A DNA stretch of 64,000 nt, taken from Hyphomonadaceae bacterium (GTDB taxonomy: Bacteria > Pseudomonadota > Alphaproteobacteria > Caulobacterales > Hyphomonadaceae). Shown here in pieces: positions 33,775 to 43,390 of this stretch. The translations under genes were made by a program, and so were the position numbers. The stretch lies in the NCBI GenBank assembly GCA_024743315.1, contig JANSWU010000001.1, positions 434,001-498,000 on the forward strand, written 5' to 3'. The notes beneath the pieces were generated by a model. That model was not told the origin of the DNA. It did not search any database and saw only the letters and a program-made list of their open reading frames with translations. Every line of letters begins with the position of its first letter. Position 1 is the first letter of the stretch.

Positions 33775-34368
33775 CTATTCAGTAAAGCCAGAGACAAACC
33801 AGTAGACCAGCGCCGCGATCAAGACCACGGTCAGCATACGGCGGAGCCATTTTGGCGCGCCAGCCCAGGCGTTCAGGATCTGATCGCCAAACAGATAGAG
33901 CAGCCCACCCAGCACCGCGAAGCGAATGAAACGGCTCACCGAAAAGATCCCGAGAAACTCACCATAGGGGTACCCAGTCGCGCCAGCGATGAGATTGATC
34001 AGGTAAGAGGGCGCCGGTGTTGTTCCGCCGAGAAAAATAAAAGACGCGCCGCGCTCCGCGAACCGGTCTGTATAGGTTGCGGCAAGTTCTTCCACGCCCA
34101 GGCGGGCGACGATCGGATCGAAATAGGTCGCGCCGATGGCATAGATGATCGATCCGCCAATCGCGCTGCCGAGTACTGTAATCGCGATGAAAACCCAAAT
34201 CCGATCCCGCGCCGCCAGACATAGCGCAATGAAGGCTGCCTCATAAGGCAAGGGTAAGATGGTGGTTTCGGCGATTTCAACGAGCAATAGGACCGGTAAA
34301 AGCCAGCGCGAATGCGCCAAGGCGACGAGACGATCAGCCAATGTTGGACGTCCCGCGCTTTCTGTCAT
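33775..34368 (-). CDS. DedA/SNARE-associated family membrane protein (YqaA-like)
   Basis: A 197 aa protein with four or five hydrophobic segments. SRWLLPVLLLVEIAETTILPLPYEAAFIALCLA, GSAIGGSIIYAIG, FLGGTTPAPSYLINLIAGATG and EFLGIFSVSRFIRFAVLGGL match the DedA/VTT fold, with its re-entrant Pro-rich loops. Family members are linked to lipid scrambling or undecaprenyl phosphate recycling; the role here is unknown. The stop lies 2 bp from the HMG-CoA lyase stop. It follows the dioxygenase gene by 2 bp, so the two are one operon. Confidence 0.83.
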   Translation of the reverse strand: MTESAGRPTLADRLVALAHSRWLLPVLLLVEIAETTILPLPYEAAFIALCLAARDRIWVFIAITVLGSAIGGSIIYAIGATYFDPIVARLGVEELAATYTDRFAERGASFIFLGGTTPAPSYLINLIAGATGYPYGEFLGIFSVSRFIRFAVLGGLLYLFGDQILNAWAGAPKWLRRMLTVVLIAALVYWFVSGFTE

Positions 34369-34370
34369 GT

Positions 34371-35213
34371 TCAGTAAGGCCGGTCGCCGTTCACCGTGGC
34401 GCGCCGCATATGCCGACGCTGGCCCGGATAATCATTGAGCGCATAATGCCAGCAGCAGCGATTGTCCCAGAACGCGACGGCCCCCTGGCTCCAGCGGAAG
34501 CGGCAAGTGAAACGCTCATCGCGTGAATGCTCGAACAGAAAGTTGAGCAGCGGTCGGCTTTCGCGCTTGGTCATACCGGCAAAGCGCAAGGTGAAAGCCG
34601 GGTTGACGTACAGCCCCTTACGACCCGACTCCGGATGCGTGCGCACCACCGGATGTTCAAATTCCGGCGCATCGTTTGCAGTTTCTGACTGCATCGACTG
34701 ACGCGCCTGCGCCGATTGGCCCTTGGCACTGTATTCGCGGCTGGCCGAGTGGATGGCGTTCAAGCTGCCGAGCATCTCTTTCATCCCATCCGACAGCGCC
34801 TCGTAAGCGGCAATCTGATTGGCAAACAAAGTATCGCCACCATAGGCCGGAATCTCGACGCCATAGAGGATCGAGCCAAGCGCCGGTTCTTCCAGAAAAG
34901 ACATATCCGAGTGCCAGCCGCCGCCAAAATTCAGCTTGTCCTCGGGCTCTTTGATAATTTCCAGCAGTTCAGGATGCCCGTCCATGCCTTTGACATAAGG
35001 GTGGACGTTCAGACTGCCAAAGCGGCGCGCAAAGCGTTTTTGCGCATCAGGGGTCAGCCCCTGCTGGTCTCGAAAGAAAATCACATGGTGATCCAGAAAA
35101 GCCTGATGGATCTCATCAAACTGCGTGTTGGTGAGATCCTCAGACAGGTCGACGCCAGAAATTTCTGCGCCGAGCGCCCCGGCGACCGGGGTGATATCGA
35201 GCGTAGCGGCCAT
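34371..35213 (-). CDS. TauD/TfdA family Fe(II)/2-oxoglutarate dioxygenase
   Basis: A 280 aa protein. It opens with ITPVAGALGAEISGVDLSEDL, then HVIFFRDQQGLTPDAQKRFARRFG. The iron site is His-x-Asp in GGGWHSDMSF and the distal His in NRCCWHYALNDY, with the 2-oxoglutarate Arg in RRHMRRATVNGD. It hydroxylates an alkyl sulfonate, sulfate ester or another small acid. No sulfonate transporter is near, so the substrate is open. Start ATG 35213. Confidence 0.9.
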   Translation of the reverse strand: MAATLDITPVAGALGAEISGVDLSEDLTNTQFDEIHQAFLDHHVIFFRDQQGLTPDAQKRFARRFGSLNVHPYVKGMDGHPELLEIIKEPEDKLNFGGGWHSDMSFLEEPALGSILYGVEIPAYGGDTLFANQIAAYEALSDGMKEMLGSLNAIHSASREYSAKGQSAQARQSMQSETANDAPEFEHPVVRTHPESGRKGLYVNPAFTLRFAGMTKRESRPLLNFLFEHSRDERFTCRFRWSQGAVAFWDNRCCWHYALNDYPGQRRHMRRATVNGDRPY

Positions 35214-35249
35214 GCAAGCCAGTCTACGCTCGATCCGATAAGAGTCTAT

Positions 35250-37460
35250 CTATTCCGCCGCGTCGGTCGGGAAAAGACGCTCATAGAGATAGGTGAATTC
35301 AAGCGCGGTGCGCTTGGCGCGTTCTTTCTGATTGGCGGCGGCGGAGTGGCCACCATCAATATTCTCATAATACAGGAACGGCTTGCCCGCATCTTCGAAC
35401 AATTTCGCCATTTTCCGCGCATGTGCCGGATGCACCCGGTCATCCTTGGTGGACGTCACAAAGAGTGGGGTAGGATAGTCAGCGCTCGCATCGAAATTGT
35501 GATACGGCGAGATCGTTTCCAGGAAGGCCCGCTCTTCTGGCACGTCGGGATCGCCATATTCGTCAATCCAGGAGGCGCCGGCGAGCAGCTTGTGATAGCG
35601 CAGCATGTCGAGCAGCGGCACCTGGATCACGACGGCGTTCCAGAGATCCGGTCGCTGCGTGATCGCAACGCCCATTAACAGACCGCCATTCGACCCACCC
35701 ATAATGCCAAGATGCTCGGACGTAGTGATGCCTTTTGCGACCAGGTCTTCGCCGACGGCGATAAAGTCATCGTAGATACGCTGGCGTTCCGTTTTCAAAC
35801 CGGCCTGGTGCCAGGCGGGACCGAACTCGCCGCCGCCGCGAATATTGGCGAGGACATAAGCGCCGCCGCGCTCCAGCCACATCCGGCCAACGCCGCCGCT
35901 ATAGCTTGGCCGCATAGAGACTTCGAACCCGCCATAAGCGTACAGCAAGGTCGGGGTCGAGCCATCAAGGGTGATGTCTTCGCGGTGCACCACGAAATAA
36001 GGGATCTTGGTCCCGTCTGCCGAGGTCGCTTCCATTTGCTGGACCGTCAGACCGTCCGCATCAAACTTGGCCGGCAGCGATTTCAGCGCCGTGGTCGAGT
36101 TGGTGTCCGCGTCAAAAGTCAGCAAACTGTCCGGGCTGAGAAAACCTTCATAATTGACGAAGACGGTTTCCTCATCCTCGTTCGCGAAAGCGACCCCGGC
36201 CTGTCCGGTGCCGGGCAGTTGCACATCCGCCGTGGTCCAACCGCTTTCTTCGTTATAGTCGAGGCGCAGGATTTTGCCGGCGACATTATCATTAATCGAC
36301 AGCAGGGCCGCGTTCTTGGACACAGCCACGCCGTTCACTGCCTGACGTTCATTGGCGCGGAACACCAGCTCCACCGGCGGCAATTCCTTGGTGTCGAGGA
36401 ATTGCTGCAGATTGAAAGCGAGCAGATCGCCCGTCAGGAAGGTCTCATCACCAACGGTCCAGTCTTCCTGCAAAGTGACAAACTGCCAGCCTTTATAATC
36501 GCCGCCCAGAGATGACTTTTGCGGGATCGGGAACGCGGTTGGCTCCCCCTCATTGAGCAAATAATAGGTGCGCGTAAAGAACGTGTCAGACTCGATCGCA
36601 CCATAAATCATTGAGCCGTCATCGAGTTCTGATGACCAGGGCCAGATTCCGACATCGGTCTTTTGGCCGGCATAGAGCTCAGCCGCATCTTCCAAGGCTT
36701 CACCGCGCTTCCACAGGCGCACGGAAGTTGGATAGCCAGATTCTGTCAGGGTCGAGCCATCGCCGCCCCAATCGGTGCCGATCAGAACCGTATCATGATC
36801 GATCCAGGCGAGGCCCTGCTTGGCTTCGAAGGTCTCAAAGCCGCCTTCAACAAAGCTTTTCGTATCGAGATCGAACTCGCGATTGATCACAGCGTCCTTG
36901 CCGCCATCCGACAAGGCGACAAAGCAAAGGGTCTTCTCGGCGCCATCTGGTTTGAAACAATTTGAGCCTTTAAACACCCAATTCTTGTCTTCATCAGCGG
37001 CAAGCTTGTCGAAATCGAGGACGGTTTCCCAGTCTGGATCATCCGTCTTGTAGCTTTCGAGCGTCGTCCGCCGCCACAGGCCACGTACATTGGTTTCGTC
37101 TTGCCAGAAATTATAGACCAATCCGTCCCGGACCGAGCCATAAGGAATGCGATCGTTTGAGGTCGCCAGATCCATGGCCTTGGCATAATTGTCTTCAAAG
37201 ACGCTGTGGCCCTTGATCGCGGCGAGCGACCGATCATTCTGAGCATTGACCCAGGCCAGCGCAGCCTCGCCTTCGACCTCTTCCATCCAGATCAACGGAT
37301 CATCCGAAGCCATCTCGGCCGGGGCTTCCATGAGGGTTTCCGCTTCAGTTTCCACAAGCGTCTCCGTCTCAGTTTCAGGGGTCAAAGGGGTGTCTTCAGT
37401 TGCGGTGACACAGGCCGCCATTAGAACGCTCGCAGCCGCAGCTGTCAGGGCAAAACGCAT
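35250..37460 (-). CDS. prolyl oligopeptidase family (S9A) lipoprotein
   Basis: A 736 aa protein with a lipoprotein signal (lipobox MAAC) and an acidic Glu/Thr-rich linker. Residues about 60-450 form the beta-propeller (DPLIWMEEVEGEAALAWV at its start). The peptidase domain follows: YGGFEVSMRPSYS, nucleophile Ser in MGGSNGGLLMG, Asp in TSTKDDRVHP and His in IDGGHSAAANQ. It should cut short Pro-containing peptides in the periplasm. The gene stands alone, 78 bp downstream of the LacI gene on the same strand. Confidence 0.93.
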   Translation of the reverse strand: MRFALTAAAASVLMAACVTATEDTPLTPETETETLVETEAETLMEAPAEMASDDPLIWMEEVEGEAALAWVNAQNDRSLAAIKGHSVFEDNYAKAMDLATSNDRIPYGSVRDGLVYNFWQDETNVRGLWRRTTLESYKTDDPDWETVLDFDKLAADEDKNWVFKGSNCFKPDGAEKTLCFVALSDGGKDAVINREFDLDTKSFVEGGFETFEAKQGLAWIDHDTVLIGTDWGGDGSTLTESGYPTSVRLWKRGEALEDAAELYAGQKTDVGIWPWSSELDDGSMIYGAIESDTFFTRTYYLLNEGEPTAFPIPQKSSLGGDYKGWQFVTLQEDWTVGDETFLTGDLLAFNLQQFLDTKELPPVELVFRANERQAVNGVAVSKNAALLSINDNVAGKILRLDYNEESGWTTADVQLPGTGQAGVAFANEDEETVFVNYEGFLSPDSLLTFDADTNSTTALKSLPAKFDADGLTVQQMEATSADGTKIPYFVVHREDITLDGSTPTLLYAYGGFEVSMRPSYSGGVGRMWLERGGAYVLANIRGGGEFGPAWHQAGLKTERQRIYDDFIAVGEDLVAKGITTSEHLGIMGGSNGGLLMGVAITQRPDLWNAVVIQVPLLDMLRYHKLLAGASWIDEYGDPDVPEERAFLETISPYHNFDASADYPTPLFVTSTKDDRVHPAHARKMAKLFEDAGKPFLYYENIDGGHSAAANQKERAKRTALEFTYLYERLFPTDAAE

Positions 37461-37517
37461 CTTATTCCTCCATGCTTTGGGGAAGGGTTTAGCGCTGATG
37501 ATGCGTTGAACAAGTCA

Positions 37518-37540
37518 AATTGCCGACAGGTGCGGCAATT
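37518..37540 (-). repeat. hairpin at the 3' end of the LacI gene
   Basis: AATTGCCG and CGGCAATT form a perfect 8 bp stem with a 7-base loop that includes the lacI-type gene stop codon. On the minus strand only a short TTTG follows, so it is at best a weak terminator between this gene and the peptidase. Confidence 0.45.
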
Positions 37541-38564
37541 AGGCGGAAACTTTGCCCGTCGATTGACGGATGATCAGTTCGAAGTCGAAAACTTCCTCTG
37601 TGCCATCGCCATTATCCGAGCTCATCAAGCGTTCCGCGGCGCGGCGACCCATTTCAACCACGGGCTGTCGGATCGTCGTCAATGGCGGCCAAACGGCAGA
37701 AGCCAGACGCGTATCATCGTACCCAGCGATCGAGATTTCGCCCGGAACTTGTAAACCCGCGGCCATCACCGCCGTCATGGCCCCGACCGCCATATCATCA
37801 TTGGCAGCAAAAATCGCGGTTGGCTTTGGATCACTCGCAATCAAGGTCCGCGCAGCTTCCAGGCCCGAGCGCAGCGAATAATCCCCCTCGGCGATCAGGT
37901 CGGGGGTAACCTTCAGCCCAGCCTCGTGCATCGCATCAAGGTAGCCTTCATGGCGGCCAGTTGAAGCATGATGCCCAGCTGGCCCGGCAATGAAGGCAAT
38001 CCGCTGGTGTCCGAGCTCAACCAGATGCCGAACCATTTCCATGGCGGCGAGTCGGTCGTCGAGCCGCATCACCGGTGTGTTCTCTGGCTGCCGCGCCGGC
38101 GACAGGCTGGCATACGCGGTGCCATTGTCTTTCAGCAGCGCCAATATATCCGCATCATCACAAAGCGGCGGCGTCAGAACCACCCCGTCGGCCCGTGAGG
38201 TCATCAAGAAACTCTGGAGACGGTCTAGAAAGTCAGGCGCGTTACGATCGACTGGTTCCGGCAGGAGGAAGTATCCGTTTGCCCGGCAGGCCTCATAAAT
38301 GCCGGTGTTCACCGCCGTGATATATTCTGGCACCGGATTGTCATGCAGATGCGCGATCAGGAAGGATCGTGCACCGGCAAGGCTGCGCGCGGCCGGATTT
38401 GGCCGATAGCCAAGCTCTCTCGCCGCTTTCATCACAAGCTCGCGTTTCGCCGGCCGAACATTCGGTTCATTGTTCAGAACACGAGAGACCGTTTTGGCGG
38501 ATACACCTGCTTTTTCAGCAACATCATCGATTGTGATTGCGCGTGGGGGGCGACTTAGGCCCAT
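37539..38564 (-). CDS. LacI family transcriptional regulator
   Basis: A 341 aa regulator. The N-terminal helix-turn-helix with hinge reads ITIDDVAEKAGVSAKTVSRVLNNE, then RELGYRPNPAARSLAGARS. The periplasmic-binding-protein-like ligand domain follows (ISIAGYDDTRLASAVWPPLTTIRQP near the end). Ligands of the family are mostly sugars. No sugar operon is next to it, so the target is unknown. I chose ATG 38564 because GGGAGA lies 6 bases upstream; the ATG at 38600 has none. Confidence 0.92.
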   Translation of the reverse strand: MGLSRPPRAITIDDVAEKAGVSAKTVSRVLNNEPNVRPAKRELVMKAARELGYRPNPAARSLAGARSFLIAHLHDNPVPEYITAVNTGIYEACRANGYFLLPEPVDRNAPDFLDRLQSFLMTSRADGVVLTPPLCDDADILALLKDNGTAYASLSPARQPENTPVMRLDDRLAAMEMVRHLVELGHQRIAFIAGPAGHHASTGRHEGYLDAMHEAGLKVTPDLIAEGDYSLRSGLEAARTLIASDPKPTAIFAANDDMAVGAMTAVMAAGLQVPGEISIAGYDDTRLASAVWPPLTTIRQPVVEMGRRAAERLMSSDNGDGTEEVFDFELIIRQSTGKVSA

Positions 38565-38659
38565 ATAGGATCTCCCAATTTCTCTTCTTTTCTGACGCAT
38601 TCTTTTGCGGAACGCAATCTGTCCGTGTGTGGTTCAGTGAAACACCCTCGAAACTGGCA

Positions 38660-40081
38660 TCAGAATTGGAAATATACAAAAGGTGACGCTTCCAAGGGGT
38701 AAAGCGCCAGCAAAATGCCTGAAAATACACCAAGGCTTCCCCAATACAGCACGGGCTGACGCCAGACTTTGGCTTGAATCACGGGTTTGAGCGCGCCGCG
38801 CCCAAGCAAAGCATCGAGAGCGATCAAAGGCAGGATCAGCCACACCCAGACGCTCAGGCTCCCGCTTCCACCTTCCCTGAAGCCGGTAAAGGCGGACCAG
38901 ATCGTGAGCGTATCTGCGAAACTCTCGGCCCGAAACGGCACCCAGGTCAGCAAGACGAAGAGCTGCGTGGCCATCAGGCTGAGACCAAATCCCAGCGCCA
39001 CTTTGCCTTTGAAAAACGCTCGGTGAACGGCGAGCGCAGCCCCATGCATCGCGCCCCAGGCAACAAAGGTCCAAGCGGCTCCATGCCACAACCCGCCGAG
39101 CACCATCGTGGCTATGAGGTTACGATAGGTTTTCCACTCACCGCGGCGGTTTCCGCCCAAGGGAATGTAAAGATAATCGCGCAACCAGCTCGACAGCGAG
39201 ATGTGCCAGCGCCGCCAAAAATCATCAATGGAGGGGCTCGAATATGGATAATCGAAATTCTTCGGAATATAGAAGCCGAACCATCGGGCTACACCAATCG
39301 CCATCAGCGAATAGCCCGCAAAGTCAAAATAGATGAGGCCGGCAAAAGCCAGGGTTGCGCCAATCAAGGCCAGGTTCGACCAGGCGGCGAGATCTGTATC
39401 GCCAGCAACTTGAGCATTGCCATAGATCGGATCAACAAATTGCGCGAGATTGTCAGCGATGCCGGCTTTGTAAGCGAAGCCAAGCAAGAAGGCGCGCAGC
39501 CCGGCAAAGAATAACGCGCTGGTCAGTGTTTTGGTGCGTTCCATTTGCGGGAAAAAGCTCGCCGCCCGCACAATCGGACCTGCCACCAGTTGCGGGAAGA
39601 AGGCAATGTACAGCGCCACCCGCCGCAAACGGCGTTCCGGCGCCAGATCCCCGCGCGCGACATCGACAATGTAAGAAATCGCCTGAAAGACATAAAAGCT
39701 GATCCCGACCGGCAGCAGGATGTTGAGCGCCGTCCAACCCGGATCGATCCCCACCGTCGCGAGCATCGCGCGCGCACTGTCAGCGAAGAAACCGAAATAC
39801 TTGAAGATGGCGATGACAGAGAGATTGGTCGCAATCCCGGCGATCAGCGCCAACCGGCGAAAGCGCTCGCCCGGGGCCCGCTTGGCGGCGAAATTCGCCA
39901 CCGCCCAGCTGATCAGAATGACAAAGCCGATCAGGCCGAGAAAACGCCAGTCCCACCAACCATAGAAAACCGCGCTCGCGCAGAGCAGCAAACCCAGGCG
40001 CGTTTCCTTGCCGCGCAAAAGCCAATAGGCGCCGAAAACACTGGCAAGGAAGACAAAGAAAATGGCGTCGGTGAAGATCAT
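38660..40081 (-). CDS. MBOAT family O-acyltransferase (AlgI-like)
   Basis: A 473 aa membrane protein with about 11 helices. Family blocks are LLPVGISFYVFQAISYIVDV, FFPQLVAGPIVRA, YFDFAGYSLMAIGVARWFG, FWRRWHISLSSWLRDYLYIPLGGNR (split here by me) and the active His in LGGLWHGAAWTF. Such proteins pass acyl groups across the membrane to periplasmic polysaccharides. The next gene upstream, an SGNH-like protein, overlaps by ATGA, as in AlgI/AlgJ-type pairs. The polymer is unknown, since no polysaccharide synthesis genes adjoin. Confidence 0.93.
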   Translation of the reverse strand: MIFTDAIFFVFLASVFGAYWLLRGKETRLGLLLCASAVFYGWWDWRFLGLIGFVILISWAVANFAAKRAPGERFRRLALIAGIATNLSVIAIFKYFGFFADSARAMLATVGIDPGWTALNILLPVGISFYVFQAISYIVDVARGDLAPERRLRRVALYIAFFPQLVAGPIVRAASFFPQMERTKTLTSALFFAGLRAFLLGFAYKAGIADNLAQFVDPIYGNAQVAGDTDLAAWSNLALIGATLAFAGLIYFDFAGYSLMAIGVARWFGFYIPKNFDYPYSSPSIDDFWRRWHISLSSWLRDYLYIPLGGNRRGEWKTYRNLIATMVLGGLWHGAAWTFVAWGAMHGAALAVHRAFFKGKVALGFGLSLMATQLFVLLTWVPFRAESFADTLTIWSAFTGFREGGSGSLSVWVWLILPLIALDALLGRGALKPVIQAKVWRQPVLYWGSLGVFSGILLALYPLEASPFVYFQF

Positions 40082-41145
40082 TTGATCGCCTCCAGCGCGC
40101 CGGACGCGATCATCTGATCGACCAGCCAGGCATTATAAATGGCCGTGCCACTATCGAGGAGGTGACTGGGGTCAAACCAATGATCGCCATTCAAGCGCTG
40201 CATCAATGCTGGATCATTCGGCGACAGACAAATCGCCTCGACCAATTCCCCGGCGCACAGACCGTCAACATATGCGCGCGCTTCAGGGTCAAGCGTAGGC
40301 GGCTGATAATAAGCGACCGTCTGCACGCCGGCCTGTTGCAGTCTCTGCCTTTGTTGATGACGGAAAGACCGCGCCCATTGTGGACCCTGAATCGCAATGA
40401 ATGGCGCGCGCTCCAAGGCTTGAGTCGAGACCGATTGTGCCCGGGGCGTAGATTGCGGATCATAGGCCGGGGTAGCCGCCACAGAGGCTTGCGTCTCGCC
40501 GCCTCCGATCAGCCCGATATTGAAAATGTTTAGTGCGGCGTGCAGGCCGAGATAGGCCGTGTCGAGGGCACAGCCCTTTGCGCCCTGGCAGGCCCCGCCA
40601 AGAATTCCAAAACCGGTCCAGGCAGACGCAGTCAGATCAAATTGCTCAATCGCGCGTGTGTTGAATTTCGAGTTTCCGAACATGTAAGCCGCGCGCTGGT
40701 CGAAATCCTTGGCGACTTCGACAAAGACCAATTCAGGGACCCGTTCGGACAAGCTCATAAACTGTTTGAGGTGGGCATCGCGTTCAAGGATCGAGGCGGC
40801 TTCGATCGACAGATTGACCACGCGGTGCGGATACCCACGTTCGCGTAAAGCGAGGGTCAAGCGCTCCGGATCAATGCCATTTCGCGAATAACTCGCGCCC
40901 GTAAACACGATTAGAGGGGCACCATCCTGACGGGTCTCCAAGACTGCGGCATTGACGAAGCGATCAAAGTCCGTGGTCCGTCCAATGCCATTGGCGGCTG
41001 CCAGGGCTTTGATCGCAAAGGCTGAAACGAGCAGCCCGAGCACAAAGGCCAAGATGGCGCCAAATCTGGAGCCATTGACGGGTAGTTTCAGGCTGTGAGC
41101 GAAAACCAGGCCGAGGGCTGCAAGTGCAAACACGCTCCAATACAT
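40078..41145 (-). CDS. SGNH-like membrane-anchored protein, partner of the MBOAT protein
   Basis: A 355 aa protein with two N-terminal helices (YWSVFALAALGLVFAHSL and FGAILAFVLGLLVSAFAI) and a periplasmic domain. The strand IVFTGASYSRNGID resembles block I of SGNH/AlgX-like enzymes, with a Ser at the nucleophile place. Near the end, DHWFDPSHLLDSGTAIYNAWLVDQM has the DxxH block V. It likely completes the acyl transfer begun by the MBOAT protein. I do not recognise a named family. Start ATG 41145 with AAGGA about 10 bases upstream. Confidence 0.75.
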   Translation of the reverse strand: MYWSVFALAALGLVFAHSLKLPVNGSRFGAILAFVLGLLVSAFAIKALAAANGIGRTTDFDRFVNAAVLETRQDGAPLIVFTGASYSRNGIDPERLTLALRERGYPHRVVNLSIEAASILERDAHLKQFMSLSERVPELVFVEVAKDFDQRAAYMFGNSKFNTRAIEQFDLTASAWTGFGILGGACQGAKGCALDTAYLGLHAALNIFNIGLIGGGETQASVAATPAYDPQSTPRAQSVSTQALERAPFIAIQGPQWARSFRHQQRQRLQQAGVQTVAYYQPPTLDPEARAYVDGLCAGELVEAICLSPNDPALMQRLNGDHWFDPSHLLDSGTAIYNAWLVDQMIASGALEAIK

Positions 41146-41237
41146 TCCGCCGGATCCTTTTCAGCGCCCCAAATTGGGACGTCCCCAACTCGCCTGAAAG
41201 GAGAAGCAAATGCCTTGCCAACTCGCCTAATGGGCGA

Positions 41238-41843
41238 TCAGGCATTCGCATCCGGAGCGTTTTCTGCCATGGCCCGCATCATGAAAAGTGGGATCGATCC
41301 GCGCTCAGTCATCACCCAATCGAGCGGCACGTCATGCGCTTCGGCCGGAACTGCATCGACTTCCTGGCCAAAAAAGGCGAGCCCGCAAACGAAGACGGGA
41401 CCTTTTTCGCGCAACCGGGTCAGCGCGCGGTCATAGTGGCCTTTACCATAGCCAAGCCGATTACCGCTGCGATCAAAAGCGAGCAACGGCGTGATCACCA
41501 GGGTTGGATCGACCTCCGGGACTTCCGGGTTCGGTTCGAGCAGGCCGAACGGACGTTTCTCCAGCATATCGCCGCGCGTATAGGCGCGGTAGACCATGCT
41601 GCCATCCTCCTGCACGCACGGCAGGGCGAGTTTTGCCCCCGCCTCAACCAGTTTACCCATCAGAGGTTTCGGATCGATCTCGCTGCCAATCGGCAAATAC
41701 ACCGCCACAATTGGCCCATAGCGTTCGAACAGTTTCAGCGGAAACTTCTCGGCGAGCGTTTCACCCGCATCCGGGTCACGCGCCGCAAGTTCGTCGCGGA
41801 GCTCTTTCATTCGGGCGCGTAGGGCTTGCTTGGAATTGCTCAT
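41238..41843 (-). CDS. 5-formyltetrahydrofolate cyclo-ligase
   Basis: A 201 aa enzyme that makes 5,10-methenyl-THF from 5-formyl-THF with ATP. Motifs are the N-terminal LRARMKELRDEL, VAVYLPIGSEIDPKPLM, and the nucleotide-binding LLAFDRSGNRLGYGKGHYDRAL. The start ATG 41843 overlaps the ftsY stop by 4 bp. In many bacteria the 6S RNA gene lies next to this gene. The 92 bp on its 3' side are too short for 6S RNA, and none is seen. Confidence 0.92.
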   Translation of the reverse strand: MSNSKQALRARMKELRDELAARDPDAGETLAEKFPLKLFERYGPIVAVYLPIGSEIDPKPLMGKLVEAGAKLALPCVQEDGSMVYRAYTRGDMLEKRPFGLLEPNPEVPEVDPTLVITPLLAFDRSGNRLGYGKGHYDRALTRLREKGPVFVCGLAFFGQEVDAVPAEAHDVPLDWVMTERGSIPLFMMRAMAENAPDANA

Positions 41844-43390
41844 GCAGGTTCCAGGTCTTCGACCGGCATCTCGGCTAGTCCGACCAAAGCACGGGCATAA
41901 GCCCGGGCCGAGAAGGGCTGCAAGTCTTCGGCTTTCTCTCCGACGCCGACAAAATGGATCGGCAAAGCATGCGCCTCGGCAATCGCGACCAGGACGCCGC
42001 CTTTGGCGGTGCCGTCCAGCTTGGTCATGACAATGCCGGAGACATCAGCGGTTTGTCGGAAGGCCTCGACCTGGCTCAGTGCGTTTTGACCGACAGTCGC
42101 ATCGAGGACGAGGATGACATCGTGCGGCGCGTCGGGATCGAGCTTGCGTGTGACGCGGACAATCTTGGCCAGCTCGGCCATCAACTCGGTCTTGTTTTGC
42201 AATCGTCCAGCCGTGTCGACCAGGACCAGATCCAGGTCTTCGGCCTTGGCCTTTTCAATCGCTTCGTAGACCAGCCCCGCCGCATCCGCGCCCGGCTCTT
42301 TAGCAAGGACCGGGATTCCGGCGCGTTCGCCCCAGACGGTCAGCTGTTCGATCGCGGCGGCGCGGAACGTGTCACCGGCGACCAGTAAGGCTTTGGCGCC
42401 CTGTTCCTGGAGCTTGGAGGCGATTTTGCCAATCGTCGTTGTCTTGCCCGAGCCATTGACGCCGACGAACAGGACCACGCGGGGGCGTGAGCCTTCCGAG
42501 AAATCAACAATCTCCTCGCGCGGCGACATGATGGCTTCGATCTCATCAGCCAGAGCCAGTTTGATCTCTTCGTCGGTGACATCCTTGTCCATGCGGGTCT
42601 TGGCGAGATTGGCGACGATGCGGGCAGACACCTTGCCACCCATATCCGAGGTCAGGAGAATGTCTTCGAGGTCCTCGAGCGCTTCGTCGTCCAGTTTGCG
42701 CTGTGTGAACAGGCCAGTGATGGACGCGCCCATTTTGGAGGACGATTTGGCTAAGCCCGTCGACAGTTTGGAGAAGAATCCCGGCTCAACCACTTCCGCA
42801 TACGGGTCAGGTTCCCCGCGCGCGATCGCCGCCTGACGCTCGGCCTCGCGTTTCGCACGTTCCTCAGCGAGCTGTTGGCGCAGGGCTTCATCAGCGCGGC
42901 GTTGCTCGAGCAGCGCCAGTTCGGCTTTGGCTTTTTCTTCTTTGGCCCGGCGCTCTTCTTCCGCTTGTTTCGCAGCTTCCGCTTCAGCCGCAAGACGCTC
43001 GGCTTCGGCCTGGGCGCGCGCCGCTTCTTCCGCTGCAGCCGCATCCGCCTCTGCGCGAAGACGGGCCGCTTCGGCCTCCTGCGCCGCTTTGAGACGCGCG
43101 GCTTCGCGTTCTTCAGCCTGTTGGGCGAGGCGCGTGGCTTCCGCTTCAGCCTCTGCGGCTTCGCGCTTTTGACGTTCTTCCCAAGCGCGATTGGCTTCGG
43201 CCACTTTACGCTCAATCTCTGCCTGTTCCGCCGCTTTGCGCGCGGCGTCTTCTTCGGCCAGGCGAGCCGCTTCTTCCTCGGCAGCCTTCTGAGCTTCAAG
43301 CTCTTCGGCCGTCAGCTCTGGCGCCTCCATCTCGGCGCCAGCCTGCAGCGCTTCTTCTTTTTTCTTTTTCTTTCCGAACCAAAGGATCAT
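41840..43390 (-). CDS. ftsY: signal recognition particle receptor FtsY
   Basis: A 516 aa SRP GTPase that docks ribosome-SRP complexes to SecYEG. Residues about 15-200 form an Ala/Glu/Arg/Lys-rich, probably coiled-coil A domain. The NG domain starts near PGFFSKLSTGLAKSSS. GTPase motifs are GVNGSGKTTTIGKIA, DTFRAAAIEQL, DTAGRLQNK, TKLDGTAKGG and the closing GVGEKAEDLQPF. The A domain gives rise to long spurious frames on the other strand. It overlaps mtaB and 5-FCL by 4 bp each, so the three are one transcript. Confidence 0.97.
   Translation of the reverse strand: MILWFGKKKKKEEALQAGAEMEAPELTAEELEAQKAAEEEAARLAEEDAARKAAEQAEIERKVAEANRAWEERQKREAAEAEAEATRLAQQAEEREAARLKAAQEAEAARLRAEADAAAAEEAARAQAEAERLAAEAEAAKQAEEERRAKEEKAKAELALLEQRRADEALRQQLAEERAKREAERQAAIARGEPDPYAEVVEPGFFSKLSTGLAKSSSKMGASITGLFTQRKLDDEALEDLEDILLTSDMGGKVSARIVANLAKTRMDKDVTDEEIKLALADEIEAIMSPREEIVDFSEGSRPRVVLFVGVNGSGKTTTIGKIASKLQEQGAKALLVAGDTFRAAAIEQLTVWGERAGIPVLAKEPGADAAGLVYEAIEKAKAEDLDLVLVDTAGRLQNKTELMAELAKIVRVTRKLDPDAPHDVILVLDATVGQNALSQVEAFRQTADVSGIVMTKLDGTAKGGVLVAIAEAHALPIHFVGVGEKAEDLQPFSARAYARALVGLAEMPVEDLEPA

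Noticed and set aside
34716-35678. 320 aa open frame on the plus strand across the dioxygenase and S9 peptidase ends
   Set aside because: It bridges two real minus-strand genes and has no domain; it is antisense coding noise.
41146-41237. 6S RNA beside the 5-formyl-THF cyclo-ligase gene
   Set aside because: The gap is only 92 bp, shorter than 6S RNA, and shows no long bulged helix.
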